Origin: Schleiferilactobacillus harbinensis DSM 16991
GTDB taxonomy: Bacteria; Bacillota; Bacilli; Lactobacillales; Lactobacillaceae
DNA: 64,000 nt
Direction of reading: 5' to 3'
Assembly: GCF_000425885.1 (NCBI RefSeq)
Contig: NZ_AUEH01000002.1
Span: forward strand, 109,918-173,917
Under the pieces are notes generated by a model. The model did not search any database. It worked only from the letters and a program-made list of their open reading frames with translations, and had not been told where the DNA came from. Positions 47,094 through 56,587 of this stretch are shown here, one piece after another. Position 1 is the stretch's first letter. Each line of letters opens with the position of its first letter. A program made the position numbers and the translations under genes.

Positions 47094-48488
47094 CTACTTT
47101 CTCAAACTGAGTTTCACGACACATTCGCAACGGGCGGTCTGGGGGAACATGTCAATGGATTGGAGCCAGTCCACGTCATAGGCTTCGGTCAAGGTGACCA
47201 GATCCCGGGCGAGCGTGGACGGGTTGCAGGAAATGTACACAAACTTGGGCGGACGTTCCTGGACGATGGTCTTGCGCAAGGCGACATCCAGACCGGTGCG
47301 TGGAGGATCGACGATCAGGGCGGTCGGAGTGAAGCCCTCTTTCCGCCAGCGGGGAATGACATTTTCAGCCTTGCCCACTTCGTAAACGGCGTTGGTGATG
47401 CCGTTGATCTCAGCGTTGCGCTGGGCATCGTGAACCGCGGCGGCGATGGTTTCCATCCCCCGCACGGCGGCGACGTGCTTAGCCGCCGTCAACCCCAAGG
47501 TCCCAACCCCAGCGTAGGCATCAATCAAGCGGTCGTCTTTATCCAGATTCAACGCCCGCAGCGCGATGGCGTATAATTCTTCGGTTTGGACCGGATTGAG
47601 CTGGAAGAAGGCTTCTGGGGACAGCACAAACTTGTTGCCCCGCAACTCTTCGGTGATCGTGCTGGCGCCGGCCAGATGGATCGTCTTCGGGCCCCAGATC
47701 AGCGAGGTATCATCCGGATTGACGTTTTCCATCACGCTGGTCACTGCCGGCATCGTGGCCTTGACCGCTGCGACTAATCGGTCGCGATCCCGGAAGTCTT
47801 CGACACTGCTGACGAAGGTCACTTGCAGGTCCTCAGTGCTGGCCGATTCCCGCACGACCAAGGTGCGCAGGCCCTGGCGGTGCTGCTGCAAATCATAGAT
47901 CGGCATGTGCAGCGCGTTCAGGATCTCCACCAGCGCATTGATGGTTTGCATCGTCCGGGGACTTTGGGTAATACTATGGGTAATGGAAATCAGATCATGT
48001 GTGCCCGGAGCATACATGCCGGCAATGATCTTGCCGCCCTTCTCCACCGCCAGCGGGAATTGCGCCTTGTGCCGGTAATGGGTGGGATTCGCCATGCCGA
48101 TCCCCGGTTTGATCTGATAATCCTTGTAATCCCGGGGCGCAAATTTCTCCAAAGACTGACGCAGCACATCGTCTTTGAAGGCCACTTGGGCCGGATAGGC
48201 CAAATGGTTCAATTCGAGCCCGCCGACTTTACCGAAATTCTTATCGGCCGGCTGGACCCGATCCTTGTTGGGTTTCTCAATATGGGTCATCTCGCCCCGT
48301 AAGAACTTGGGCGCAACCGCCGTGATCGTGGCTGAAACGACTTCGCCGGGCAGTACCCCGGGGATAAAGATGATTTTATGGCGCAGGTAACCAATCCCCT
48401 CACCATTGATCCCGATGCGTTTGATGGTAATGATCACCCGTTCGCCGACTACGGCTTCAACGGGTTTGGTGCGCGTATAACGTGACAT
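47094..48488 (-). CDS. 23S rRNA uracil-C5 methyltransferase, RlmD/RlmCD type, no Fe-S site
   Basis: SAM-dependent rRNA methyltransferase of 464 aa. N-terminal TRAM domain (VGERVIITIKRIGINGEG), SAM motif DAYAGVGTLGLTAAK, VDPPRTGLD, and the nucleophile Cys in YISCNPSTLARD. The Fe-S cluster segment normally reading CGGC.LQHL is VGGLELNHL here, with no cysteines. That variant is, as I recall, seen in other lactobacilli. ATG 48486-48488 after AAAGGAAT. Divergent from recX with 34 bases between starts. Confidence 0.9.
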   Translation of the reverse strand: MSRYTRTKPVEAVVGERVIITIKRIGINGEGIGYLRHKIIFIPGVLPGEVVSATITAVAPKFLRGEMTHIEKPNKDRVQPADKNFGKVGGLELNHLAYPAQVAFKDDVLRQSLEKFAPRDYKDYQIKPGIGMANPTHYRHKAQFPLAVEKGGKIIAGMYAPGTHDLISITHSITQSPRTMQTINALVEILNALHMPIYDLQQHRQGLRTLVVRESASTEDLQVTFVSSVEDFRDRDRLVAAVKATMPAVTSVMENVNPDDTSLIWGPKTIHLAGASTITEELRGNKFVLSPEAFFQLNPVQTEELYAIALRALNLDKDDRLIDAYAGVGTLGLTAAKHVAAVRGMETIAAAVHDAQRNAEINGITNAVYEVGKAENVIPRWRKEGFTPTALIVDPPRTGLDVALRKTIVQERPPKFVYISCNPSTLARDLVTLTEAYDVDWLQSIDMFPQTARCECVVKLSLRK

Positions 48489-48522
48489 GAATTTAAAATT
48501 CCTTTCAGAAAGCAGGTCAACC

Positions 48523-49329
48523 GTGGCAACGATAACCAAGATCTCGGCCCAGAAACGTCCGGGCCGCTACAATATTTTTCTCGACGGCGAGTATGCCTTT
48601 GCGGTGGATGAGGGCGTCCTGGTCCAGTTTGCTCTGGCCAAGGGGCAGGAACTGACGCCGGACCAGATTGCCCGCATCCAAGAGCAGGATAATTTTCGCC
48701 ATGCTTATAATATAGCAGTGAACTACCTGGCACACCAGCTCCGGACCCGCCATGAGATTTGGGCGAAGCTGGAAGAAAAAGAAGTGCCGCCCGCTTATAT
48801 CAAGCAAGTGGCGGCAGAATTGACGGAACAAGGGTATTTAGACGACCACGCCTACCGGGACAGTTTTGTCCGGACGCAGATGGTCACCACGGAAAACGGC
48901 CCGACGATCATCGAACGCAAACTGCGGGAAAAGGGCATCAGCCCGGAACTCGCCAACCGCGAGGCGATTACCGATATTTTTACCCCAGCTGAGCAGCTGG
49001 CAACACTGGCCAAACTGATTGCCAAGCAGCGCAACCACTATCGCCGGAATTCCGCTCGGGAACAAGAACGGAAGATTCGGCAGCATCTGTACACCAAAGG
49101 CTTCGCTGGCGATTTGATCACTCAGGCGATGGATGCGGCCGACTTCACCCCGGATCCGGAGGAAGAAGCCGATGCCTTGGCTGCCCAGGGGGCCAAGTAC
49201 TGGCGACGATATGCCAGCAAAGGGGCCGCGGTGCAAAAGCGGAAGACGAAGCAGATGCTGTATCAAAAAGGCTTTGATCTGGGGGCCATTGATACTTGGA
49301 TTGCTGAGCAGGAAACGGAAGACGCCTAA
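48523..49329 (+). CDS. recX: regulatory protein RecX
   Basis: RecA-binding modulator of 268 aa. An N-terminal extension (ATITKISAQKRPGRYNIFLDGEYAF) precedes three-helix RecX repeats: NYLAHQLRTRHEIWAKL, LDDHAYRDSFVRT, KLREKGISPELA and TKGFAGDLITQAMD. Start GTG 48523 after AAAGCAGG. The stop codon lies in the loop of its own terminator. Confidence 0.92.
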   Translation: MATITKISAQKRPGRYNIFLDGEYAFAVDEGVLVQFALAKGQELTPDQIARIQEQDNFRHAYNIAVNYLAHQLRTRHEIWAKLEEKEVPPAYIKQVAAELTEQGYLDDHAYRDSFVRTQMVTTENGPTIIERKLREKGISPELANREAITDIFTPAEQLATLAKLIAKQRNHYRRNSAREQERKIRQHLYTKGFAGDLITQAMDAADFTPDPEEEADALAAQGAKYWRRYASKGAAVQKRKTKQMLYQKGFDLGAIDTWIAEQETEDA

Positions 49330-49340
49330 GGGCGTCTTTT
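49319..49340 (+). terminator. recX terminator
   Basis: AAGACGCC / GGCGTCTT stem, loop TAAG including the recX stop codon, followed by T residues. Confidence 0.88.
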
Positions 49341-51715
49341 TAATTTACCCCATCTGTCAGGGTATATTCGACAGTGGCGGTGTAGCGGCCTGAACTGATC
49401 GTGTTAGCCGCGCTGGGCGCCGGCACTTCCAGACGAATATCGTTGTAATGCAGCGCATAGTCGGCCGTGGTCACGGTGTTGGTGAACAGAGTCTGACTGG
49501 CCTGCATCCCCACCCTGGTGATGCTGCTGCCCTGGACAAAGGCCAAGTCGGCCCCCTGGAGACCGGCAGCATCAGTGTCAGCCTGCTTGAACGCGGTCAG
49601 CTTGGCATCGACAGTGTATTGCGTCCCCAAGGTGTCCGCCAGCGTGGCATCGGTAATGGTACCCGCAGCAGTGACCACAATGGTGTTGGCCTCGCTGCCG
49701 CTGATGTTGGTGTTCGAATACGCCGCCGCTGCGGTGGGCAGCGGTTGGGTACCAAAATCCAGATTCGGCACTTTCAGCTGGAGCAGCGCTGCTTCTGGGG
49801 CCAGCCCCATGTTCACGTTGGTCACGGCCGAATTCTTGGTCACTTGGATCGTTTGGGTAACCAGCACAGTTTGCTTATCCGCAGTGGTCGCGTGGGTCGG
49901 CAGCAGTTGCGAAGCCACTGTCGGATCACTGCCGACACCATTCTTGGTCGGGAACAAGCCGGCACTGACATTATCCACCAAAATACCCACTTGATATGTA
50001 CCGGCCGGAATATTGCTGAACTGATAGCGGCCCATGGAATCCGTCGTGATCGCATAAGCCAAGCCCGTGCCATCCGCGCCGACAATGGCGTGGGTCGCTG
50101 CATTGATCAAGACCAGGGGCAGGCCGGTGAGCCGGGCTTCATTGTCCGCCATCAGGCCATCCCCGTTATTATCCCGCCAAACCGTGCCGCTGATGGTGTT
50201 TGAAATCGGCGTGTCCTGAGCGGTGACCGTCGCGTTCTGGGCGGTATTCGTGATCGTGACCGGCACCGCCTGCGGATTTAATGCATAGCCGACAGGCGCT
50301 TTCGTTTCCACAAAATTATATGTACCGTTGGCCAGACTGCCCACGGTCACTTGGCCGACTTGGTTAGTCGTCATCCCGCTGGCAACGGTCTGGCCGCTGC
50401 TGTCCGTCAGTTTGTACTCAGCGCCGGCCAAAACCTGCGACGTTGTCGCATCGACTTTCGTCAAGGTCGCCTGGCCCGTGTAAGGACTGGCGGCATCGGC
50501 CACCGCAACGGTTTCGTGGCTGCCGGGAGTCGTCACGCTGCTGCCCTGGGTGATCGTAAACCAATGGGGTGTTTGATCCGATTTATACCCATTAGGGGCC
50601 TGCGTTTCCACAAATTGATACGTGCCGATATAGACGCTCGGCAGCGTGATCTGCCCCTTGGCATCCGTCGTCAGTCCGGTCACTTCCACCCGACCACCGT
50701 TGTCCAGCAAACTGAAGACGGCCCCTGGCAAGGCCTGGCCCTGGTCAGTCGTCTTCGTCAAGGTCACGGACCCCAACTGATCACTGCTGATCGACCCGGT
50801 CCCGCCCCACTGGACGTACGCCGGCACATTGGCTGTCACAGTTTCGGTACTGGCCAGCATGGCGGCACTGGTCCATTTGTTCACGGTACTGGCCTGGACA
50901 TTGCTCAGCTTAACCTGCACGGTCATGTTCACGGCCTTAGTCATGTCGCCAAAGTCATAGATCACGGTACTGCCGGCACTGCCATGGCTGGTCTCCGAAA
51001 TCTTCGGCTGAACCGTCCCGCCGTCATTAATAAAGTTGCTGGTGCCCGGCGCGTACGACCCAGTCGGGGCATACACGCTGGTGGGAATTAACGTCTCGTT
51101 GGGCCCAATTTGCTGAGTGACAATAACGTCATTCAGCTCTTTGGTATTCATATTGACTGCGATATTCCACGTCAGTTCACTAGGGGCCCCGTTGATACTC
51201 CGAGAGAAAATCCAGCCGACAATGTTGACATCCGGCAGTGCCCCCGGCGCATCGGGCATCGTACCGTTAGTTGTGAAACTCAGCGCACCGCGATAAGTCT
51301 TTACCGCCTGGCCCACGGTGGCATTGAAGGTGATCGTTCCTGTTTGCGCGCCCTTGGCAATTTTAAAGATCCCGATCACTATGCCGGTCGAGTCTTGCAC
51401 CTGTAATGACAGATCATCGTTAGCTTGCAGGTAACTGGGCAGTGCAACCGGGGCCGTATCGCCGCTGGCAATCTTGGTGTTTTCAGGAATAGACCAGTTA
51501 TACGTCACGGTATAAAAATTTGAAACCGTCATACTGGGACTGTTCGCCACCGGATTGTTGTTGAAGTCAAAAATACTGGCATCGCCTGCAGTCAGTCCCT
51601 GCACAGTCGTTACCGCGGTGGCCTGGGTCGTTGCCGGGCGGCTCAGCCCGACGGCCGCCACGACCCAGATCAGCAGCAGTGTCATGCCATATACCAAACG
51701 TCTTGTCCAAGTCAT
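49340..51715 (-). CDS. SpaA/SdrD-repeat adhesin with WxL-like C terminus
   Basis: Secreted adhesin of 791 aa. Signal peptide to about residue 32 (LVYGMTLLLIWVVAAVGLSR). An N-terminal adhesin-like region (DITNNP-type, VTVSN..TVTYNWSIPENT) reaches about 290. Two SpaA/Cna-B-like repeats follow (TLTKTTDQGQALPGAVFSL...FVETQAPNGY and TLTKVDATTSQVLAGAEYKL...FVETKAPVGY), with the Lys and Glu expected for isopeptide bonds, then an SdrD-like domain (GTVWRDNNGDGL). The end carries a WxL-like fold: LDFGTQPLP and RYTATVEYTLTDG, but both Trp positions are Tyr or other. No LPxTG. ATG 51713-51715 after AGAGGATT. Confidence 0.88.
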   Translation of the reverse strand: MTWTRRLVYGMTLLLIWVVAAVGLSRPATTQATAVTTVQGLTAGDASIFDFNNNPVANSPSMTVSNFYTVTYNWSIPENTKIASGDTAPVALPSYLQANDDLSLQVQDSTGIVIGIFKIAKGAQTGTITFNATVGQAVKTYRGALSFTTNGTMPDAPGALPDVNIVGWIFSRSINGAPSELTWNIAVNMNTKELNDVIVTQQIGPNETLIPTSVYAPTGSYAPGTSNFINDGGTVQPKISETSHGSAGSTVIYDFGDMTKAVNMTVQVKLSNVQASTVNKWTSAAMLASTETVTANVPAYVQWGGTGSISSDQLGSVTLTKTTDQGQALPGAVFSLLDNGGRVEVTGLTTDAKGQITLPSVYIGTYQFVETQAPNGYKSDQTPHWFTITQGSSVTTPGSHETVAVADAASPYTGQATLTKVDATTSQVLAGAEYKLTDSSGQTVASGMTTNQVGQVTVGSLANGTYNFVETKAPVGYALNPQAVPVTITNTAQNATVTAQDTPISNTISGTVWRDNNGDGLMADNEARLTGLPLVLINAATHAIVGADGTGLAYAITTDSMGRYQFSNIPAGTYQVGILVDNVSAGLFPTKNGVGSDPTVASQLLPTHATTADKQTVLVTQTIQVTKNSAVTNVNMGLAPEAALLQLKVPNLDFGTQPLPTAAAAYSNTNISGSEANTIVVTAAGTITDATLADTLGTQYTVDAKLTAFKQADTDAAGLQGADLAFVQGSSITRVGMQASQTLFTNTVTTADYALHYNDIRLEVPAPSAANTISSGRYTATVEYTLTDGVN

Positions 51716-51808
51716 GTTTCGAATCCTCTTTTATTCATTCCATTTTCATACCAATTATTTAGTATAACGCAATTTTCCCAGTCCCCAAGCACAAGTGGGA
51801 AATCGGGC

Positions 51809-51838
51809 AAAAAAATACCGCCAAATTGCGGCGGTATT
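51809..51838 (-). terminator. terminator of the mevalonate/D-hydroxyacid dehydrogenase operon
   Basis: AATACCGCC / GGCGGTATT stem, 7-base loop, then seven T on the minus strand. Confidence 0.92.
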
Positions 51839-51859
51839 GGTCAGTTTATCCAAATTAAT

Positions 51860-52873
51860 TTAAGCGTCTGCCAGCTTCGCCACGTCCAATTCATGGGGTG
51901 CGTGGCCGGTTTCGACGAACGCCTTAGCGTTATTCAGGGAGACCGTGACCATATTTTCCACGGCCGTCTCGGTGTGGTAGGCAATATGCGGGGTCATGAT
52001 CACCCGGGGATCGGCCAACAGTTTTTCGTACAGCGGGTTAGCCGGCGCTTCGTTCTTTTCCCAAGCCGGATAGACATCGGCTTCGAATTCGAAGGTGTCA
52101 ATGCCTGCCCCAGCGATCTTGCCGCTGGTCAAACCAGCGATGAGGGCTTGGGTATCGATCAGATTGCCCCGGGCGGTGTTGATCAAATACACCCCATCCT
52201 TCATCTGGGCAATTTGGTCGGCGCCGATCAGATGGGTATTTTCCTTCGTGCCCGGGATGTGCAGATCAACGACATCCACCCGCGGCCAGAGGTCTGCCAA
52301 GTCATCAACGTACTCGACTTGATCCTTAAGCGCTGGATTCGGATAGGGATCATAGGCGATGACCTGGCTGCCGAAACCTTGGAACAGCTTGACCGCCGAC
52401 GCGCCGATGCGGCCGGTACCGACCACGCCAATGGTCAGCGTGCCCAGTTCTTTACCGGTCCGCTGCATGGCATCGGTATACTGGTGATGGCTAATGGATT
52501 GGATCACATAACCGAAGTTGCGCACCAATTGCAGTGTCAGACTCACGGCGAATTCCGCGATGGATTGGGGCGAATACGCCGGGACGTTAGCCAGCTGAAT
52601 CCCGTTAGCGGCCAGGGTCGCAAAGGGGACGTTATCCGTCCCAACGTTGCGCAGCGCCAAGTATTTCACCCCGGCTTGAGCCATTGCTTCAATAGCCGCG
52701 GGCGGGTAAGCAACCGTTTGCAACGCGACAACGACATCATCGCCGGCAAAATCCGCCGGGGTCTGACCGCTTAGAATTTCCTGATGAAACTGCAGCGTCA
52801 CGCCGTTTTCTGCTGCCCAGGCGTCAAAGAATTCCTTTTCTTCCGGCTTTAATCCATAGATCCCAAATTGCAT
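51860..52873 (-). CDS. D-2-hydroxyacid (D-lactate type) dehydrogenase
   Basis: NAD-dependent enzyme of 337 aa reducing 2-oxoacids to D-hydroxyacids. Rossmann loop GVVGTGRIGASAVKLF; catalytic Arg in NTARGNLID, Glu in GIDTFEFE and His in TPHIAYHTE. It could be D-LDH or D-hydroxyisocaproate dehydrogenase; specificity cannot be read off. ATG 52871-52873 after GGAG. It starts four bases after mvaS, as the last gene of the operon. Confidence 0.92.
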   Translation of the reverse strand: MQFGIYGLKPEEKEFFDAWAAENGVTLQFHQEILSGQTPADFAGDDVVVALQTVAYPPAAIEAMAQAGVKYLALRNVGTDNVPFATLAANGIQLANVPAYSPQSIAEFAVSLTLQLVRNFGYVIQSISHHQYTDAMQRTGKELGTLTIGVVGTGRIGASAVKLFQGFGSQVIAYDPYPNPALKDQVEYVDDLADLWPRVDVVDLHIPGTKENTHLIGADQIAQMKDGVYLINTARGNLIDTQALIAGLTSGKIAGAGIDTFEFEADVYPAWEKNEAPANPLYEKLLADPRVIMTPHIAYHTETAVENMVTVSLNNAKAFVETGHAPHELDVAKLADA

Positions 52874-52877
52874 TATT

Positions 52878-54050
52878 TTAATCTCCTTCTGTCATTGACT
52901 TGGTTGTGTCCCGGTACCAGCGGGCATGATCCCGCCGACCGCCAACGGTAAACCGGGCAGTGCTTTGTTCTGCCGGCAGCGCGGCCGCTGCATCACCGAG
53001 GGGCAGCTGGTCATTGAACATCTGCTCATACGCCGGGATAGTCAGTTCTTCCCGCTCCGCCAGTAGCTGAATCACCGCAGCTTGACCGATATGGTCGGCA
53101 AAGCCAGGGGCCAGGATGCCGCTGAAGAACTCGCCCACCGCACCGGAACCGTAGCTGAACAGGCCGATGCGGTCACCCGCCTGCATTGTTTTATCATGAC
53201 ACAACAGACTGAGCAGGCTCAAGTACAGAGAACCGGTATAGATGTTGCCAACTTGGCGAGACAATTGGCTGGCAGCGGTTAACCGCTGCCCTAAGCGGAC
53301 GCTGTCAGTGAGGGCCGCCAAGGCTTTCTTCCCCATCTTGGTGAAGGGCAGGTGGAACAATAGCGCGGCGTAATCAGTGATCGTGTCGTGGTATTGGACT
53401 TGGTGCTGACCGACGATCTTGGTGACAAAATTCAAATAAGCGGCCGTGGAATAGTGGCCATCCACCACTGGGACGGTCATGCCGGTGGGCCGGAAAAAAT
53501 CAGGGATGTCTTCGGTATAGGCGACGGCGTCATCCTGCAGGGCGAGAACCCGCGGCTGGGCACTGATCACCATGGCCACGGCACCAGCGCCCTGGGTGAC
53601 TTCCCCGCCGCTGGCCAGGCCGTACCGAGCGATATCGCTGGCGATGACCAGCGCTGTCTTAGTCGGATGCGCGGCCACATAATCCCGGGCCATGAGCAAA
53701 CCGGCAGTGGCACCGTAACAGGCTTCTTTAATGTCAAAGGCGCGCACCCAGGGATTCAGCCCGGTTAAGCGAGCGACAGTGATCGCCGCGGCTTTGCTTT
53801 CGTCCACGCCGGATTCGCTGGCCACGATCACCATGCCCAAGCGGCCGTCCAGCCGGGCACTGGGCAGCGCATCGACCGCGTTAGCTGCCATACTGATGAT
53901 ATCCTGGGTGGCCGGCGTAACGGCCATTTGGTCTTGACCAATGCCGATCGTATATTTATCAGGGTCATCGCCCCGCGCCTTGGCCAATTTCACTAAATCC
54001 ACATAATAGTGCGGGGTATAAAAACCAATTGCGTCAATCCCGATGTCCAT
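52878..54050 (-). CDS. mvaS: hydroxymethylglutaryl-CoA synthase
   Basis: Bacterial HMG-CoA synthase of 390 aa, second step of the mevalonate route to isoprenoids. Catalytic E79 (VASESGVDESK), C111 (EACYGATAGL) and the later histidine (LLFHLPFTKM) are placed as in the enterococcal enzyme. ATG 54048-54050 after AAAGGAG; overlaps mvaA by 17 bases. Confidence 0.96.
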   Translation of the reverse strand: MDIGIDAIGFYTPHYYVDLVKLAKARGDDPDKYTIGIGQDQMAVTPATQDIISMAANAVDALPSARLDGRLGMVIVASESGVDESKAAAITVARLTGLNPWVRAFDIKEACYGATAGLLMARDYVAAHPTKTALVIASDIARYGLASGGEVTQGAGAVAMVISAQPRVLALQDDAVAYTEDIPDFFRPTGMTVPVVDGHYSTAAYLNFVTKIVGQHQVQYHDTITDYAALLFHLPFTKMGKKALAALTDSVRLGQRLTAASQLSRQVGNIYTGSLYLSLLSLLCHDKTMQAGDRIGLFSYGSGAVGEFFSGILAPGFADHIGQAAVIQLLAEREELTIPAYEQMFNDQLPLGDAAAALPAEQSTARFTVGGRRDHARWYRDTTKSMTEGD

Positions 54051-55311
54051 GATCCTTCTCCTTTGCCCGCAGTTGGGCGAGTAGTTGTTGGGCCAGCGCT
54101 TCTGAGGGCCGGCCGACGGTTGCGAGCTGGGCAGCCAGCGGCGCGATTTCAGCGGCTGTCGCCCCAACCCGCACCGCCAATGAGCCGTATTGCAGCCGCA
54201 TGTGGCCGCGCTGAATGCCGTCAGTCACTAAAGCGTGCAGTGCCGCCAGGTTGGCCGCTAAGCCGACGCTGGCCGCAATTGCTTGAAGCTGCAGGACCGT
54301 GGGCCGACCGAGCAGCGTCAGCGCCTGCTGGGCACTGGGCAAGACCTTGGTGGCCCCGCCCACGGTGCCCACTGGAATGGGCAAGGTGATCGTGCCCACC
54401 AGAGTGTCATCTTGCACGTGCCAAGTACTGAGCCCGCGATAGGTGCCGCTGCTCGCCGCATAGGCATGGGCGGCCGCGTTGACCGCGCGGGTATCATTAC
54501 CCGTCGCCAAGACCAGGGCCGCCACGCCGTTCATGATGCCCTTGTTATGGGTCACTGCCCGCCGGCTGTCCTGCTGGGCCCAGTCGGCGATGGCCGCGAT
54601 CCGCTGACCGACTGTCCGCCCTGAGTGCCTGGGTGTCTGCAAATTGGCTAGTGGAAGCGCGGCCTGCACCTGGGTCACACTATCGCGCCCGTCATTGGTC
54701 AGGACCGCAAACAGCACCGCACCGCCGGTGACTTCAGCAGCAGCGGGAGCAACGGCTTCTAAAATATCGTTCATGATGTTGGCCCCCATGGCTTCGCCGG
54801 GGGTGACGGTAACCAAAAGCTGCAAACTGTCATCAACGGCACCCGGGGCCACGGTGATCCGCTCGATACGGCCCCCGTGGCTCTTAAGGGTGGGATGAGC
54901 AGCATAGCCGATTGCCGTCAACCGGGACAGATTGCCCTGTAATTCGTGCGCCGCATAGGCAGATACATTTTGCAGGGCAATCTGGCCAGTTAACGCATGG
55001 GCATTGGCGATAATGGTGAGGTCCCGCCCCTGATCCAGCATCTTAAACCCGTGATTGATTGCCGCCACGACGGACGGTTCCTCCGTCGCCAGCGGGATTG
55101 TCCGGGGTGTTCCAGCAATGACCACACCAGGCACGACCCCCACCGGCAGACTCATTTGACCGATCACGTTTTCACTGAGACCGGTCAAGACTGTTTCCGG
55201 CAAGGGCTGTTGGGCAGACCAAAATTGTGCTTGGTCAACAGATAAAATGCCCTGATCAACCAACAAAACCAGGCGCTCCGCAGGTGTCAGCTGCCAGAAT
55301 TTCTTAGTCAT
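54034..55311 (-). CDS. mvaA: hydroxymethylglutaryl-CoA reductase, class II
   Basis: Enzyme of 425 aa making mevalonate from HMG-CoA. Class II motifs: ENVIGQMSLPVGV (catalytic Glu), THNKGIMNG (Lys), GNDTRAV (Asp) and RGHMRLQ (His). The nucleotide-binding motif normally DAMGxN is EAMGANIMN here, a conservative change. ATG 55309-55311 overlaps the thiolase stop by 8 bases. Confidence 0.95.
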   Translation of the reverse strand: MTKKFWQLTPAERLVLLVDQGILSVDQAQFWSAQQPLPETVLTGLSENVIGQMSLPVGVVPGVVIAGTPRTIPLATEEPSVVAAINHGFKMLDQGRDLTIIANAHALTGQIALQNVSAYAAHELQGNLSRLTAIGYAAHPTLKSHGGRIERITVAPGAVDDSLQLLVTVTPGEAMGANIMNDILEAVAPAAAEVTGGAVLFAVLTNDGRDSVTQVQAALPLANLQTPRHSGRTVGQRIAAIADWAQQDSRRAVTHNKGIMNGVAALVLATGNDTRAVNAAAHAYAASSGTYRGLSTWHVQDDTLVGTITLPIPVGTVGGATKVLPSAQQALTLLGRPTVLQLQAIAASVGLAANLAALHALVTDGIQRGHMRLQYGSLAVRVGATAAEIAPLAAQLATVGRPSEALAQQLLAQLRAKEKDHGHRD

Positions 55312-56449
55312 CGGACAGGGTCACTCCCATACCGACGGCCATCCCGCCGCCGACACATAACGCGGCTACCCCCCGGTGCAGTTGCCGCTGCTTCAGGGCA
55401 TAGATCAGCGTGGTCAAAATGCGGGCGCCAGAAGCCCCCAGCGGATGGCCCAAGGCCAGTGCCCCGCCGTTGACATTCACTTTCTCAGCTGGCAATTCCA
55501 ATGCCTGTACAACGGCCATGGATTGGGCCGCGAAGGCCTCGTTCAATTCGTACAGGTCAACATCATCAGCGGCCCAGCCGGCCTTGCGCAGCACGTGCGG
55601 AATCACCCGAGCGGGGGCAAAGCCCATCACGGCCGGATCGATTCCCCGTTCGTCAAAGGCGGTTAATTCCGCCAACCACGATAGTCCCTGGGCCTCGGCG
55701 GCATCCTTCGCCATCAGGACCAAAGCAGCCGCACCGTCATTGATACCGGAAGCGTTACCGGCGGTGACAGTACCATCGGTTTTAAAAATCGTCCGTAATT
55801 TGCCCAGGGCGGCCATTGACGAGTCCGGGCGAATGCCCTCGTCCATCGTCATCAGGCCGATGGGGGTGATTTCTTCAGTAAATCGACCGGCAGCCGTTGC
55901 CGCAGCAGCTTTTTGATGGGAATGCAGGGTGAATTCATCCTGTATTTCCCGGGAAATATGGAAGTCATCGGCCACCCGTTCCGCTGTCATGCCCATGGGT
56001 TCATGGTTAATGGCGTCGGTCAGCCCATCAATATTCAGGCTTTCTTCCACTTCCGGCGAGGCTGTATTGTGCCGCACCAAGCCTGGGGCATTGGACATAC
56101 TTTCCGTGCCGCCGACTAAGACGGCATCCGCTTCGCCCAGTTGAACGGCCGCCTGACCCAGATGGACCGCCTTCAGGCCGGAGCCGCAAACCTGGTTGAT
56201 GGTCATCGCAGTGCTGTCGTCACTGAGTCCGACCCGCAGGGCAATTTGGCGCGACACGTTTTGCCCATTGCCGGCGGCCAGCACGTGGCCAAAAATCGCT
56301 TGATCGATCGCCTCAGCCGGAATTCCGCTCTGAGCAATGGCGGCCTGCGCCGCATGCACCCCGAGATCGACTGCGGACAGCTCCCTCAACGCCCCGCCCC
56401 GCTTGCCGATCGGCGTCCGTTGGGCACTTAATACCACGACTTGTCGCAA
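55304..56449 (-). CDS. acetyl-CoA C-acetyltransferase (thiolase)
   Basis: Biosynthetic thiolase of 381 aa, condensing two acetyl-CoA to feed HMG-CoA synthase. Nucleophile C88 in NQVCGSGLKAV; His in GGALALGHPLGASGAR; second Cys in LCVGGGMAVG. Start TTG 56447-56449, ten bases after GGAGG; no better ATG exists nearby. First gene of a four-gene operon with mvaA, mvaS and the D-hydroxyacid dehydrogenase. Confidence 0.95.
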   Translation of the reverse strand: MRQVVVLSAQRTPIGKRGGALRELSAVDLGVHAAQAAIAQSGIPAEAIDQAIFGHVLAAGNGQNVSRQIALRVGLSDDSTAMTINQVCGSGLKAVHLGQAAVQLGEADAVLVGGTESMSNAPGLVRHNTASPEVEESLNIDGLTDAINHEPMGMTAERVADDFHISREIQDEFTLHSHQKAAAATAAGRFTEEITPIGLMTMDEGIRPDSSMAALGKLRTIFKTDGTVTAGNASGINDGAAALVLMAKDAAEAQGLSWLAELTAFDERGIDPAVMGFAPARVIPHVLRKAGWAADDVDLYELNEAFAAQSMAVVQALELPAEKVNVNGGALALGHPLGASGARILTTLIYALKQRQLHRGVAALCVGGGMAVGMGVTLSDD

Positions 56450-56587
56450 AATAATGGTTCCTCCGTTCGGAATTTTCTAGAACCTAAAGCATACCGGAAA
56501 CTGGGCGAGAATACTAGCTGGAAAGCCCGACCTTAACGCAATATTCAGCAAACCACGGTACAATATAAGTGAAGGAGATGACCTCGG

